The notes below the pieces were generated by a model. The model saw only the letters and a program-made list of their open reading frames with translations, ran no database searches and was not told the DNA's origin. A DNA stretch of 64,000 nucleotides, from positions 372,948 through 436,947 of the forward strand of contig NZ_SKCG01000002.1 in NCBI RefSeq assembly GCF_005434915.1. The letters run 5' to 3'. The position numbers and the translations under genes were made by a program. This stretch comes from Aurantiacibacter suaedae. GTDB taxonomy: Bacteria > Pseudomonadota > Alphaproteobacteria > Sphingomonadales > Sphingomonadaceae. Below, piece by piece: positions 43,517 to 52,499 of this stretch; positions within the stretch are counted from its first letter, which is position 1, and the number at the start of each line of letters is the position of its first letter.

Positions 43517-46142
43517 GGCTGCGCGCTACCTGCTCCTGCGTATCGCGCGAGAGCTTGTCGGCCGCCGCGATACGCTCCAGCTGAGCACGCATCAGCTCGG
43601 CGCGGCCCGGCTCGATCCGGCGCCAGCGACCCAGCGGCGGCACGAAGCGCGCCGCGGTTTGCGGATTGATCGGGTCCAGCGCCAGAATCAGGTCGGCAAT
43701 TATGGCATAGCCCGAACCATCAGCGGCATGGAACGCCTGCGGGTTCACCGCCATGGCCATATAGAGCGAGCGTGCCCGATTGGGGTTCGACAGGGTGAAA
43801 TCCGGATGCTCGGCCAAGGCCCGCACATGTTCGAGCACCTTGGGATGAAGTGAACCGGCCTGCAGCGCGAACCACTTGTCTATCACCAGCGCATTGCCCT
43901 GATAGCGATTGTAGAAATCGAGCAGCTTGTGCGTGCGTTCGGGGCTGTCGAGACCGGCCAGCACCATCAGCGCGCCTTGCCGGTCGGTCATGTTGTCGGC
44001 TGCGTCATATTGCTGCGCGGCAAGCTTGGCCGCCTTGGCCGGATCGCTCGCAGCCATATAGGCGAGCGCCTGTGTCTTGACTTTGCGAGCGCCGCTGGCC
44101 TCGGCATCGAGCGTGAAGGGCACCTTGGCGGCGCGCTCGTAAAGCGCGGCAAGGTCGTCTGCCAGCTCTGCGCCGAGATAGGCGCGCAGGGCCTGCCGTT
44201 CGGCATGAATCGCGCCCGGATCGGCCACGGTCATCTGCTCGGCCAGATAGCCTTCGCCCGGCAAGACCAGCAGCTCGCCCCGCATCAGGTCGTCAAGTGC
44301 ATCATCGCGCAGCACCGCGCGCAGAGCCCCGGCGATATCGGCACGGCCCTCCGCGCGCTGGGCCTCGTCAAGCTTGCCACCAAGCGCGTCGACCAAATGG
44401 CCGACGATAAGATCCTGCATCGCCTCATAGCGGGCGAAGGGATCGTCGTCGTGAGCGGCAAGGAACACCAATTCATCGCGCGCGACTTCGCGTTCGATCG
44501 AGACCGGCGCGGAAAAGCCGCGATTGATCGACAGCGCCGGGCGCGCAGCGAAGCCATCGAAAGTGAAGCGCGCCTCTTCCTTGTCGAGCACCAGCAGCTG
44601 CTCTTCGCCGCGCTCGCCCGTCGCGCGGTCGAACAACGCCACCTTGAGCGGGATCGGCATCGGCTGTTTGTCGGGCTGGCCCGGCGTGGGCGGAACGATC
44701 TGCGACAGCTCGAGCGTTGCCGTATCGCCCTCGAAAGTGAACTGCGCCCGCACTTTTGGGGTGCCTGCCTGCGAATACCAGAGGCGGAATTGCTTGAGGT
44801 CGAGCTCCGCGCCATCCTCCATCGCCCGGACAAAGTCCTCGCAAGTGGCCGCTTCGCCATCGTGGCGATCGAAATAGAGGTCGCTGCCTTTCCGGAATGC
44901 TTCTTCGCCCGCCATGGTCCGCATCATGCGGATCACTTCGGCACCCTTGTTATAGACGGTCGCGGTGTAGAAGTTGGAGATCTCGCGATAGGAATCGGGC
45001 CGGATCGGGTGCGCCAGCGGTCCGGAATCCTCCGGGAACTGCGCCGCGCGCAGCACCCGCACATCCTCGATCCGCTTCACTGCTTCGGAGCCCATATGCT
45101 GGCTGAATAGCTGATCGCGAAGGACGGTGAAGCCTTCCTTCAGCGAAAGCTGGAACCAATCACGGCAGGTCACGCGGTTGCCCGACCAATTGTGGAAGTA
45201 TTCGTGCGCGATCACGCCCGCCACCGCGTCGAAATCGGCGTCGGTCGCGGTTTCGGTGTCGGCCAGAACGTACTTCGTGTTGAAGACGTTGAGCCCCTTG
45301 TTCTCCATCGCCCCCATGTTGAAATCGCTGACCGCGACGATATTGAACACGTCGAGATCGTATTCGCGGCCGAACGTTTCCTCGTCCCAGGTCATCGAGG
45401 CCTTGAGCGAATCCATCGCGTGGCCCGTGCGCGGCAGGTCGCCCTCGCGCACGTAGATATTAAGCGCGACCTCACGCCCGCTCATCGTTGTAAAGCTGCT
45501 CGAATTGGCGACCAGATCACCCGCCACCAGCGCAAACAGGTAGCTCGGCTTGGGCCAAGGGTCGTGCCATTCGGCCCAGTGGGTGCCGTTCTCCCCCTCG
45601 CCGCTCGCCTCCGGGTTGCCGTTCGAAAGCAGCACCGGGAAGGTCTTCTTGTCGCCGCTCATCCGCACGCGATAGGTCGAGAGCACGTCGGGCCGGTCGG
45701 GGAAGAAGGTGATGCGGCGAAAACCCTCGGCTTCGCATTGGGTGCAGAGCATTCCCGAGGAGGCATAGAGCCCCATCAGCTTGGTGTTCTTCGCCGGCTC
45801 CACTTGGGTAACCACTTCCAGCTCGTGCGCGTCACCGCTGAGCGGAACGATCAGGTCGTCGCCGTCGCGGTGCCAGCCGTTGATCGCCTCGCCATCCAGC
45901 TTCACGCTGATCGGCTCCAGCTCGTCGCCGTTGAGGCGAATCGCATCGGCTCGCGGCGCCTTCGCGTTGCGCGTCAGCGTAAGGCGCGCGGTCACCCGCG
46001 TCGATTCGAGACCCAGATCGAAGTCCAGCGCCACTTGCGGAACTTGCCAGCCGAAGGGCTGATAGTCCTCCCGGCGGATCGCTACGGGATCATGGGGTTC
46101 GGGAGCGGCGTCAGCCATGTCGGGGGTGCGGGCTATATCCAT
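43509..46142 (-). CDS. pepN: Aminopeptidase N (M1 family)
   Basis: Zinc metallo-aminopeptidase (877 aa) removing N-terminal residues from peptides in the cytoplasm. The exopeptidase motif GAMEN is at 277-281 and the zinc motif HEYFH at 313-317, with the third ligand Glu further on. The long C-terminal helical domain ends ALGRWRR-like and is of the DUF3458 type usual for gammaproteobacterial-style PepN. ATG at 46142 is used; ATG at 46118 (MADAAPEPHD) is equally placed and neither has a good Shine-Dalgarno sequence. Confidence 0.95.
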   Translation of the reverse strand: MDIARTPDMADAAPEPHDPVAIRREDYQPFGWQVPQVALDFDLGLESTRVTARLTLTRNAKAPRADAIRLNGDELEPISVKLDGEAINGWHRDGDDLIVPLSGDAHELEVVTQVEPAKNTKLMGLYASSGMLCTQCEAEGFRRITFFPDRPDVLSTYRVRMSGDKKTFPVLLSNGNPEASGEGENGTHWAEWHDPWPKPSYLFALVAGDLVANSSSFTTMSGREVALNIYVREGDLPRTGHAMDSLKASMTWDEETFGREYDLDVFNIVAVSDFNMGAMENKGLNVFNTKYVLADTETATDADFDAVAGVIAHEYFHNWSGNRVTCRDWFQLSLKEGFTVLRDQLFSQHMGSEAVKRIEDVRVLRAAQFPEDSGPLAHPIRPDSYREISNFYTATVYNKGAEVIRMMRTMAGEEAFRKGSDLYFDRHDGEAATCEDFVRAMEDGAELDLKQFRLWYSQAGTPKVRAQFTFEGDTATLELSQIVPPTPGQPDKQPMPIPLKVALFDRATGERGEEQLLVLDKEEARFTFDGFAARPALSINRGFSAPVSIEREVARDELVFLAAHDDDPFARYEAMQDLIVGHLVDALGGKLDEAQRAEGRADIAGALRAVLRDDALDDLMRGELLVLPGEGYLAEQMTVADPGAIHAERQALRAYLGAELADDLAALYERAAKVPFTLDAEASGARKVKTQALAYMAASDPAKAAKLAAQQYDAADNMTDRQGALMVLAGLDSPERTHKLLDFYNRYQGNALVIDKWFALQAGSLHPKVLEHVRALAEHPDFTLSNPNRARSLYMAMAVNPQAFHAADGSGYAIIADLILALDPINPQTAARFVPPLGRWRRIEPGRAELMRAQLERIAAADKLSRDTQEQVARSLG

Positions 46143-46193
46143 GGGGATGATCTAGGCACTTTCGCTGCGAGGTCGAGGGGGTATGAGGGCCAT

Positions 46194-46964
46194 ATGACCC
46201 AATTGCTTGTGTTCGGACTAGGTTACACTGCGAAACGCATTGCCGACCTTGCGGTTTCCGCCGGTTGGCACCTTCGCGCCACCGGGAGCGATGGCGACCT
46301 CGATTTCAGCGATGGCGAGGCAGTGCGGGCAGCCCTTGCCGAGGCCGACCTCGTGCTGTCATCGGTCCCACCGGGTGACGAGGGCGAGCCGGTGCTGACC
46401 CGCTATGCCGATGCGCTGGACGGCAAACGCCTCGCCTATCTCTCCGCCACCGGAGTCTACGGCGACACCGGCGGGGCCTGGGTGGATGAGAGCACAACAA
46501 CCGGCACGGGCCGCCGCACGAAGCGCGCCGAGGCCGATTCGCGCTGGCTTGCGCTGGGTGCGCGGGTGTTTCGCCTGCCGGGCATCTACGGTCCGGGCCG
46601 CAGCGCGTTCGAGCGGATTGCCAGCGGGAAGGCGCATCGGATCGACCTGCCGGAGCAGGTGTTCAGCCGCGTCCATGTCGCCGATATCGCCCAAGGCGTG
46701 ATGGCCGGATGGCAGGCGCCGCCGGGGGCGTACAACCTCGCCGACGATCTGCCCGCCAGCCAGAACGCCGTGATCGAGGAAGCCTGCCGTCTGATGGGCC
46801 GCGAACCGCCCCCGCTGGTCTCGCTTGACGAAGCGGGCCTGTCGCCGATGGCGCGCGGCTTCTATGCCGAGAACCGCCGGGTCGCGAACGGTAAGGCGAA
46901 GCGGGTGCTGGGCTTCCAGCCGCGCTACCGCACCTATCGCGAGGGGCTCAGGAGCCTGCTTTGA
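46194..46964 (+). CDS. NAD(P)-binding epimerase-like protein (YeeZ-like)
   Basis: A 256-residue Rossmann-fold protein of the extended SDR type. N-terminal dinucleotide loop FGLGYTAKRIADL (7-19), YLSATGVYGDTGGAWVDE around the usual catalytic-site region, RLPGIYGPGRSAFERI and FSRVHVADIAQ, which are shared by sugar epimerase relatives. The catalytic Tyr-x3-Lys motif is not obvious, so it may not be a classical epimerase. GAGGG sits five bases before the ATG. It is divergent from pepN, with a 51-base gap. Confidence 0.8.
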   Translation: MTQLLVFGLGYTAKRIADLAVSAGWHLRATGSDGDLDFSDGEAVRAALAEADLVLSSVPPGDEGEPVLTRYADALDGKRLAYLSATGVYGDTGGAWVDESTTTGTGRRTKRAEADSRWLALGARVFRLPGIYGPGRSAFERIASGKAHRIDLPEQVFSRVHVADIAQGVMAGWQAPPGAYNLADDLPASQNAVIEEACRLMGREPPPLVSLDEAGLSPMARGFYAENRRVANGKAKRVLGFQPRYRTYREGLRSLL

Positions 46965-47868
46965 CCTGCCGTCCGCGCAGTGCCACCAGCAGCCCCACAA
47001 TCGCCAGTGCTCCGCCGCCGATAGCCAGCGCCGACCAATGGTAGCCTTCGAGCAGGGTTGAGATGGCCATCGCGACCACAATCACCAACACCCCGTTGTA
47101 AGCCGCGCGACCGGCGCCGAGCTTGCGCACCAGCCCATAATAGAGCGGGAAGGTGACGACCGAGCCGACCAGAGCAAGCCATGCCGTGCCCAGCCAATAC
47201 ATGGGATCTCTAGGCACTGTCGGCGCGCCGAACAGCGCCAATGCAATCGCAGCGTCGAACAGCACACCATAGAGCATCGACCACGCGAGCAGGCTCATCA
47301 GCGGCACGTCCTTGCCCGCCGGGCCTGCCTGAATCACATTGGCGATCGAAGCCGAGAGCATCGCGGTCAGCGCCAGCACCGCGCCCAGCGCGACATTGCC
47401 GCCGAGCGGCGCGGTGCGCGCCTCGTTCAGCAGCAGCAGCGCGATCCCCGCCAGCGCGATCACGCTGCCGACCATGAACCGCGCGGTAATCGCCTGCCCC
47501 AGCAAGATGCGCCCGAGTATCGCATTGGGCACCAGCATCATCCCGATCAGCAGCGCCACGATGCCCGAGGTTAGGTGCAGCTCCGACCAGTACACGAACA
47601 TGTAATTGCCGCAGAACTGGAACAATCCCATCAGGACCGCCAGCCGATGCGCTCGGCCTGGCATGGCGAGGGGCTTCCTCATCGCCAGCGCCAGCGCGAA
47701 CATGGCAGGGGCCGCCAGTACGAAGCGCCATGTCACCGACCATGCCGCCGGCACTTCGGCGATCTGCGTGGTGATCACGAACCAGGTCGAGCCCCAAATC
47801 AGCGCCACCAGCACAAAGGGCAGCGCAATCGCCGGGCGCAGCAGCGTATGCGGCGGGGTCTCGCTCAC
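46948..47868 (-). CDS. EamA-family (DMT) transporter
   Basis: A 306-residue inner-membrane transporter with ten predicted helices arranged as two five-helix EamA repeats (about 12-145 and 155-298). Typical phrases are LIWGSTWFVI near the N terminus and ALIGSVVTFPLYYGL-like LVGSVVTFPLYYGLV in the second half. The substrate is unknown; relatives export amino acids or metabolites. Its stop region overlaps the convergent epimerase-like gene by 17 bases, and its start overlaps the threonine aldolase stop (ATGA), suggesting co-translation and perhaps amino-acid export. Confidence 0.88.
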   Translation of the reverse strand: MSETPPHTLLRPAIALPFVLVALIWGSTWFVITTQIAEVPAAWSVTWRFVLAAPAMFALALAMRKPLAMPGRAHRLAVLMGLFQFCGNYMFVYWSELHLTSGIVALLIGMMLVPNAILGRILLGQAITARFMVGSVIALAGIALLLLNEARTAPLGGNVALGAVLALTAMLSASIANVIQAGPAGKDVPLMSLLAWSMLYGVLFDAAIALALFGAPTVPRDPMYWLGTAWLALVGSVVTFPLYYGLVRKLGAGRAAYNGVLVIVVAMAISTLLEGYHWSALAIGGGALAIVGLLVALRGRQVKAGS

Positions 47869-48872
47869 AACCGGGCAATCGCGCGGCCAAGCGCCTCTGC
47901 ATGGTCAGGCTGGGTGTCCCAGGCAGCAACGATGCGCACGTGGGCATCGTCCCAGTCGTAGAAAGCAAAGCCGTCGGCGCGCAGCGCGGCCCGCTCTTGG
48001 GCGGTGAGGCGCACGAACAGCTCGTTCGACTGGTGCGGATAGAGCAGCCGCTCGCCCGCGTCCTCGGCCACCATCCCCGCAGCCGCATTGGCCTTGCGGG
48101 CGAGGTCCAGCCACAGGTCGCCCTCCAGCATGGCCAGAACCTGCGCGGCCATGAAGCGGCCCTTCGAGCGCAGATGCCCAGCCCGCTTGCGCCGCCAGCG
48201 CACAAGGTCGGCCTGCGCCGGATCGAACAGCACGATCGCATCGGTATCCATCGCGCCGTTCTTGGTGAAGCCGAAGCTGAGCGCCTTGGCCGGTCCTGCC
48301 GCCTCTGCCGGGGTGCAGTCGAGAAAGGCCACCGCGTTGCCGAATCGCGCGCCGTCCATATGCAGGGCAAGGCCCAGCTGCGAAGTCGCCGCGCCGATGT
48401 CCTCCAGCTCTGCCGGGGTATAGGCCAGCCCGAATTCGCTCACCTGCGTGATCGACACCGCCTGCGCCGGCACCTGATGCACCCCGCGCGTGATGCCTGC
48501 CGCGACTGCCTCGATAGTTTCCGGGGTCAGCTTCGCCCCCTCGCCTTTTGCCAGCAGCAGCTTGGCCCCGTGCAGATAAAAACCCGGCGCGCCACATTCG
48601 TCGCGCTCGATATGGGCGTTTTCCTCGCAGATCACCCCGCCGTGCGGCTCGACCATGGTGGCAAGCGACAGGCAGTTGGCCGCCGTGCCCGTGCCCACCC
48701 ACAGCGCCGCACAGTCGCGCCCGAACAGCTCGGAAAAAGCCTCATCGAGGCGCTGGCTGAGCGCATCGTTGTCATAGGGAGCATCGGGCGCGTCGGCAGC
48801 CTGCATTGCCGCCCAGACCTGCGGATGAACGCGCGCGGCATTGTCGGAAAGAAACTGCATCGGAACGCCCAT
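47865..48872 (-). CDS. Low-specificity L-threonine aldolase
   Basis: PLP-dependent aldolase (335 aa) of the beta-eliminating lyase family, cleaving (allo)threonine to glycine and acetaldehyde. QFLSDNAARVHPQVWAAM opens the domain; LWVGTGTAANCLSLA, ENAHIERDECGAP, LALHMDGARFGNAVAFL and SFGFTKNGAMDTD, with the PLP lysine, follow. ATG at 48872 gives MGVPMQFLSD; ATG at 48860 is also possible. The overlap with the EamA gene suggests coupled synthesis of an enzyme and an exporter of amino acids. Confidence 0.9.
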   Translation of the reverse strand: MGVPMQFLSDNAARVHPQVWAAMQAADAPDAPYDNDALSQRLDEAFSELFGRDCAALWVGTGTAANCLSLATMVEPHGGVICEENAHIERDECGAPGFYLHGAKLLLAKGEGAKLTPETIEAVAAGITRGVHQVPAQAVSITQVSEFGLAYTPAELEDIGAATSQLGLALHMDGARFGNAVAFLDCTPAEAAGPAKALSFGFTKNGAMDTDAIVLFDPAQADLVRWRRKRAGHLRSKGRFMAAQVLAMLEGDLWLDLARKANAAAGMVAEDAGERLLYPHQSNELFVRLTAQERAALRADGFAFYDWDDAHVRIVAAWDTQPDHAEALGRAIARL

Positions 48873-48911
48873 AGGCCCCCGCCCGTTGGACGCAAGAAGG
48901 AGCATTCACTC

Positions 48912-49217
48912 ATGAGCGACAGCATCGAAATCACCCACGACGATCAGACCACCCACGGAACCTATTCCGCCCCGGTAGAAGGTGCCGATCGTCCCGCAGA
49001 GCTGACCTGGACAGCGCGCGGCGAGGCGCGAATCGCGGAGCACACTTTCACTCCGCCCGAAGCGCGAGGCAAAGGGATCGCGCTGGCGCTGGTGAAGGAA
49101 ATGGTAGCCGACGCCCGCGAGCAGGGCTTCACCATCGAGCCGCAGTGTTCTTATGTCGAAGCGCAGTTTCGCAAGCACGCAGACTGGGCCGATGTGCGCG
49201 CCGAAGTGCCCAGCTGA
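48912..49217 (+). CDS. GNAT-like N-acetyltransferase, short YjdJ/PF14542 type
   Basis: A 101-residue single-domain acetyltransferase-like protein. The acetyl-CoA loop is seen as FTPPEARGKGIALALVKEMVADARE (in parts: PPEARGKGIALALV), followed by IEPQCSYVEAQFRKHADW, which is the typical C-terminal catalytic Cys-Tyr segment of this short family. AAGGAG precedes the ATG. It is divergent from the threonine aldolase. Substrate unknown. Confidence 0.85.
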   Translation: MSDSIEITHDDQTTHGTYSAPVEGADRPAELTWTARGEARIAEHTFTPPEARGKGIALALVKEMVADAREQGFTIEPQCSYVEAQFRKHADWADVRAEVPS

Positions 49218-49300
49218 CAGGATATTTCGCTGAGTCGTGGCCAAGCTGCGGCAGGCCCCGGATAGATCGGAAGGTTTGTTCGTTGATTAGGTGAAGCCGC

Positions 49301-49319
49301 TGAAAGGAAACACCTTTCA
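49301..49319 (+). promoter_or_regulatory. Inverted repeat in the PRC-barrel leader
   Basis: TGAAAGG-AAACA-CCTTTCA: perfect 7-base arms with a 5-base loop, 27 bases before the PRC-barrel ATG and directly upstream of its CGAGGAGAG ribosome-binding site. It may be an operator or an mRNA hairpin. I did not find a convincing EcfG-type promoter pair around it. Confidence 0.35.
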
Positions 49320-49345
49320 AGGCTAACCAAATCGAGGAGAGAGCC

Positions 49346-49774
49346 ATGAGCCAGACCACGAACACCATGCAGTTTTCAGACAGCGAACTTTCGCAACGCC
49401 GTGAATTCGATCGCTCGCGTCCGCGCGAACGCGATGCGAGCAAGGACCTGATCGGCTCGGATCGTGTCGAAGACACCAATGTCTATTCCGCCGATGGCGA
49501 GAAGATCGGACATATCAGTAAGCTCATGATCGGGAAGCGCTCAGGCCGGGTCGAATATGCCGTTATGAGTTTCGGTGGCTTTCTCGGCATTGGCGAGGAT
49601 CAGCACCCGCTTCCTTGGGAAGCGCTGGACTACGACGAATCGATGGGCGGCTATGTCGTGAATATCGATAAGGATCGTCTGCGCGAGGCGCCGCGTTATT
49701 CGGCAAGCGAAGAACCGACTTACGATCAACAGTTTGGCGAGAGGGTCTATGCCTATTACGGCGTCCTTTATTGA
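49346..49774 (+). CDS. PRC-barrel domain protein
   Basis: A 142-residue soluble protein with a PRC-barrel (about 35-105): LIGSDRVEDTNVYSADGEKIG, seen in part as VEDTNVYSADGEKIGHISKL, then VEYAVMSFGGFLGIGEDQHPLPW and GGYVVNIDKDRL. The N-terminal 30 residues are hydrophilic and charged. Related PRC-barrel proteins of alphaproteobacteria are often stress-linked, but the role is not established. It is monocistronic, with a strong GAGGAGAGAG ribosome-binding region and its own terminator. Confidence 0.9.
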   Translation: MSQTTNTMQFSDSELSQRREFDRSRPRERDASKDLIGSDRVEDTNVYSADGEKIGHISKLMIGKRSGRVEYAVMSFGGFLGIGEDQHPLPWEALDYDESMGGYVVNIDKDRLREAPRYSASEEPTYDQQFGERVYAYYGVLY

Positions 49775-49796
49775 TCGTTTGGATCCGACCAACACA

Positions 49797-49823
49797 AAGG
49801 CCCCGGTTTTCCGGGGCCTTTTT
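49797..49823 (+). terminator. Terminator after the PRC-barrel gene
   Basis: A perfect 10-bp stem (AAGGCCCCGG/CCGGGGCCTT) with a TTTT loop, followed by TTT. It lies 22 bases past the stop and is a textbook Rho-independent terminator; it also separates the transcript from the convergent tRNA-Thr gene. Confidence 0.93.
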
Positions 49824-49860
49824 GCATTCGCAATGTGAGAAGAGATCGTTCGACAGATGA

Positions 49861-49935
49861 TGGTGCTGCTGGGGAGGATTGAACTCCCGGCCTCACCCTT
49901 ACCAAGGGTGCGCTCTACCACTGAGCTACAGCAGC
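49861..49935 (-). tRNA. tRNA-Thr (anticodon GGU)
   Basis: A 75-base cloverleaf on the minus strand. Acceptor stem GCTGCTG/CAGCAGC with discriminator A and encoded CCA; D arm TAGCTCAGTGGTAGAGC; anticodon arm CACCC-TTGGTAA-GGGTG with GGT as anticodon; T arm CGGGAGTTCAATCCTCCC with a one-base G offset. It reads ACC and ACU. No duplicated tRNA end or integrase nearby. Confidence 0.96.
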
Positions 49936-50033
49936 GTCGCCATCATGCGAAGCAGGCGGGCCCTATTGTCGCGGGCGCGACGAAAGTCAAGGCAAGCTTG
50001 AGCCTGCGCTGCAATCAGGCCATGAGATAGGCC

Positions 50034-50204
50034 ATGAGTGGTAAACAAACTCGCGAGGAAAGGCTCGCCGAAAAACTGCGCGAAAATTTGCGGCGCCGCA
50101 AGACGCAGAGCAAGGCCCAGAGCAATGCCGCGTCACGCGCCAGTGCGATTCGCGAGGGGACAGAGACCGAGAGCCCCCTTCCAAACGACGACGCGGGCCG
50201 CTAA
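50034..50204 (+). CDS. Small basic protein of unknown function (56 aa)
   Basis: ATG at 50034 to TAA at 50204 gives 56 residues: [19 protein letters not shown], then [20 protein letters not shown], then an acidic tail ([17 protein letters not shown]). The N-terminal part is a highly charged amphipathic helix with a basic RRRK cluster; no membrane segment. A GGCC-rich region but no clear ribosome-binding site precedes it. Codon choice matches neighbouring genes, and similar tiny charged proteins occur in relatives, so I judge it real. Function unknown. Confidence 0.6.
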   Translation: MSGKQTREERLAEKLRENLRRRKTQSKAQSNAASRASAIREGTETESPLPNDDAGR

Positions 50205-50250
50205 CGCCCTGCCTTCGCTAATTTTGGTCCCCCGCAGGAGAACAGCGCCC

Positions 50251-50937
50251 GTGCCCACTCTGATCCTCGTCCGCCACGGCCAGAGCCAATGGAACCTGGA
50301 AAACCGCTTCACCGGATGGTGGGACGTCGACGTGACCGAAAAGGGCGTCGCCGAGGCGCGCGCGGCCGGCCAGTTGCTGAAGGATAAGGGCGTGTTGCCC
50401 ACGCGCGCTTTCACCTCGGTGCAGAAGCGCGCGATCAAGACGCTGCATCTGGCGCTGGAAGAATGTGGCCGCCTGTGGATTCCCGAAACCAAGGACTGGC
50501 GCCTGAACGAGCGCCACTATGGCGGGCTGACCGGTCTCAACAAGGCCGAGACTGCTGAGAAGCACGGCGACGAACAGGTGAAAGTGTGGCGCCGCAGCTT
50601 CGACGTACCGCCGCCGCCGCTCGAAGCGGGTAGCGAGTTCGATCTTGCTGGCGACCCGCGCTATGCCGGGATTGACGTTCCCAACACCGAAAGCCTGAAG
50701 CTTACGATCGAGCGGGTGCTGCCTTATTGGCAGGCCGAGATCCTGCCCGAGCTGGCCAAGGGTGAAACGGTGATTATTTCCGCGCATGGCAACAGCTTGC
50801 GCGCGCTGGTGAAGCATCTCTCCAGCATTCCAGACGACGAAATCACCGGGCTGGAAATCCCCACCGGTCAGCCGCTCGTCTACGAATTCGACGCCGAGCT
50901 GAATCCCGGCGACTACTACTACCTGAAGGACGCTTGA
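50251..50937 (+). CDS. gpmA: 2,3-bisphosphoglycerate-dependent phosphoglycerate mutase
   Basis: Glycolytic interconversion of 3- and 2-phosphoglycerate (228 aa). The phospho-histidine RHG triad is at 8-10 (His9), Glu87 lies in [13 protein letters not shown], and the second His (179) in [10 protein letters not shown]. The GTG start at 50251 has AGGAG about ten bases upstream; the long in-frame upstream frame runs over the small-protein gene and has no family support. Its stop is six bases before purE. Confidence 0.96.
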   Translation: MPTLILVRHGQSQWNLENRFTGWWDVDVTEKGVAEARAAGQLLKDKGVLPTRAFTSVQKRAIKTLHLALEECGRLWIPETKDWRLNERHYGGLTGLNKAETAEKHGDEQVKVWRRSFDVPPPPLEAGSEFDLAGDPRYAGIDVPNTESLKLTIERVLPYWQAEILPELAKGETVIISAHGNSLRALVKHLSSIPDDEITGLEIPTGQPLVYEFDAELNPGDYYYLKDA

Positions 50938-50942
50938 GGTCG

Positions 50943-51428
50943 ATGGCCGCACCCAAAGTCGCTATCGTTATGGGCAGCCAGTCCGACTGGCCGACCATGC
51001 AGCTCGCCGCCAATGTGCTCGACCAGCTTGGCGTGGCCTATGAGGCGCGGATTGTCTCGGCACACCGCACGCCCGACCGCCTGCACGCCTTCGGCAAGGG
51101 CGCGGCGGATGAAGGCTTCGAGGTCGTGATCGCCGGGGCCGGTGGCGCTGCGCACCTGCCGGGAATGGTCGCCGCGCTCACGCACCTGCCGGTGCTGGGT
51201 GTGCCCGTAAAATCGCGTGCCTTGTCGGGGCAGGACAGCCTGCTTTCAATTGTGCAGATGCCCGCCGGCGTTCCGGTCGGCACACTAGCCATTGGTGAGG
51301 CGGGCGCGACCAATGCCGGGCTGATGGCCGCCTCGATCCTCGCCCTGACCGATGACGGCCTGCGCCAGCGCCTGATCGACTGGCGCGCCGCGCAGACCGA
51401 CGCGGTCGCAGAAAAGCCGGTCGACTGA
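50943..51428 (+). CDS. purE: N5-carboxyaminoimidazole ribonucleotide mutase
   Basis: PurE class I (161 aa): converts N5-CAIR to CAIR in purine synthesis, acting after PurK. Motifs [10 protein letters not shown] (about 10-19), SAHRTPDRL (about 41-49) and [23 protein letters not shown] at 50943 is preferred over an in-frame TTG at 50934 that lies inside the gpmA stop region. purK begins five bases after its stop. Confidence 0.96.
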   Translation: MAAPKVAIVMGSQSDWPTMQLAANVLDQLGVAYEARIVSAHRTPDRLHAFGKGAADEGFEVVIAGAGGAAHLPGMVAALTHLPVLGVPVKSRALSGQDSLLSIVQMPAGVPVGTLAIGEAGATNAGLMAASILALTDDGLRQRLIDWRAAQTDAVAEKPVD

Positions 51429-51433
51429 CGCGG

Positions 51434-52486
51434 ATGCTCGCACCCGGTAGCACCATTGGCATCCTGGGCGGCGGCCAGCTTGGCCGGATGATGGCCATGT
51501 CCGCCGCACAGCTTGGCTACCAGGTCCACGTCTTCGCGCCCGATGACCACGCGGTCGCCGCCGACGTTTCGGTTGCGCATAGCCAGGCCGACTGGGACGA
51601 CAGCGCCGCCATGTCTGCCTTCGCCGACGCCTGCGATGTGATCACCTACGAGTTCGAGAACGTACCGGTCGCGCCGCTTCTGGCGCTCGATCAGGCGAAG
51701 CTCGCACCGGGGCCGCGCGCGCTGGAAGTGGCGCAGGACCGGCTGAGCGAAAAGACCTTCGTCAGCGAGCTGGGCGGCACACCCGCGCCTTTCGCGGCGG
51801 TCGATTCGATGGCCGATCTGGAGGCGGCGATTGCCGGGCTCGGCACCCCCGCCATCGTGAAGACCCGCCGCGACGGCTACGACGGCAAGGGCCAGTGGCG
51901 CATTTCCAGCGCCGCCGATATCGACCCGGGCGAAGTCGCAGCAACGCCGATGGTCTACGAAGGTTTCGTGACCTTCGAAGCCGAGTTTTCCGTGATCCTC
52001 GTACGCGGACGCGGCGGCGAGGTAAGATTCTGGGATTCGACTCACAACACGCACGAAGAGGGCATACTCGCCCATTCGGTGCTGCCTGCTCCCGCCATTG
52101 TCGGCGAACAGGTAGACGAGGCGCGCGCTCTGGCCCAGCGCATCGCAGAAGCGCTCGATTACATCGGCGTGATGACCTGCGAGTTCTTCGCCACCGCTCA
52201 AGGGCCGGTATTCAACGAGATGGCCCCGCGGGTCCACAATTCGGGCCACTGGACCATCGAGGGGGCCGTCACCAGCCAGTTCGAAAACCATATCCGCGCC
52301 ATCGCCGGGCTGCCACTGGGCGATACGGCGAGCGTGAGCGATAAAGTGGTGATGGACAACCTGATCGGCCCCGAGGCCTTCGATATCGCCCGCCACCTTT
52401 CGGACCCGCGCGCGCATCTGCACCTTTATGGCAAGCAGGAGGCGCGCGAAGGCCGTAAGATGGGCCACATCACGCGCGTGGGCTGA
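51434..52486 (+). CDS. purK: N5-carboxyaminoimidazole ribonucleotide synthase
   Basis: ATP-grasp enzyme (350 aa) carboxylating AIR to N5-CAIR. The N-terminal loop IGILGGGQLGRMMAMSAAQLG appears as ILGGGQLGRMMA; ATP-grasp residues are seen in VKTRRDGYDGKGQW and FNEMAPRVHNSGHWT. It completes the purE-purK pair. Downstream, folA follows after 13 bases, so the nucleotide genes and the one-carbon enzyme may form one transcript. Confidence 0.96.
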   Translation: MLAPGSTIGILGGGQLGRMMAMSAAQLGYQVHVFAPDDHAVAADVSVAHSQADWDDSAAMSAFADACDVITYEFENVPVAPLLALDQAKLAPGPRALEVAQDRLSEKTFVSELGGTPAPFAAVDSMADLEAAIAGLGTPAIVKTRRDGYDGKGQWRISSAADIDPGEVAATPMVYEGFVTFEAEFSVILVRGRGGEVRFWDSTHNTHEEGILAHSVLPAPAIVGEQVDEARALAQRIAEALDYIGVMTCEFFATAQGPVFNEMAPRVHNSGHWTIEGAVTSQFENHIRAIAGLPLGDTASVSDKVVMDNLIGPEAFDIARHLSDPRAHLHLYGKQEAREGRKMGHITRVG

Positions 52487-52499
52487 AAGGAATCGGATC

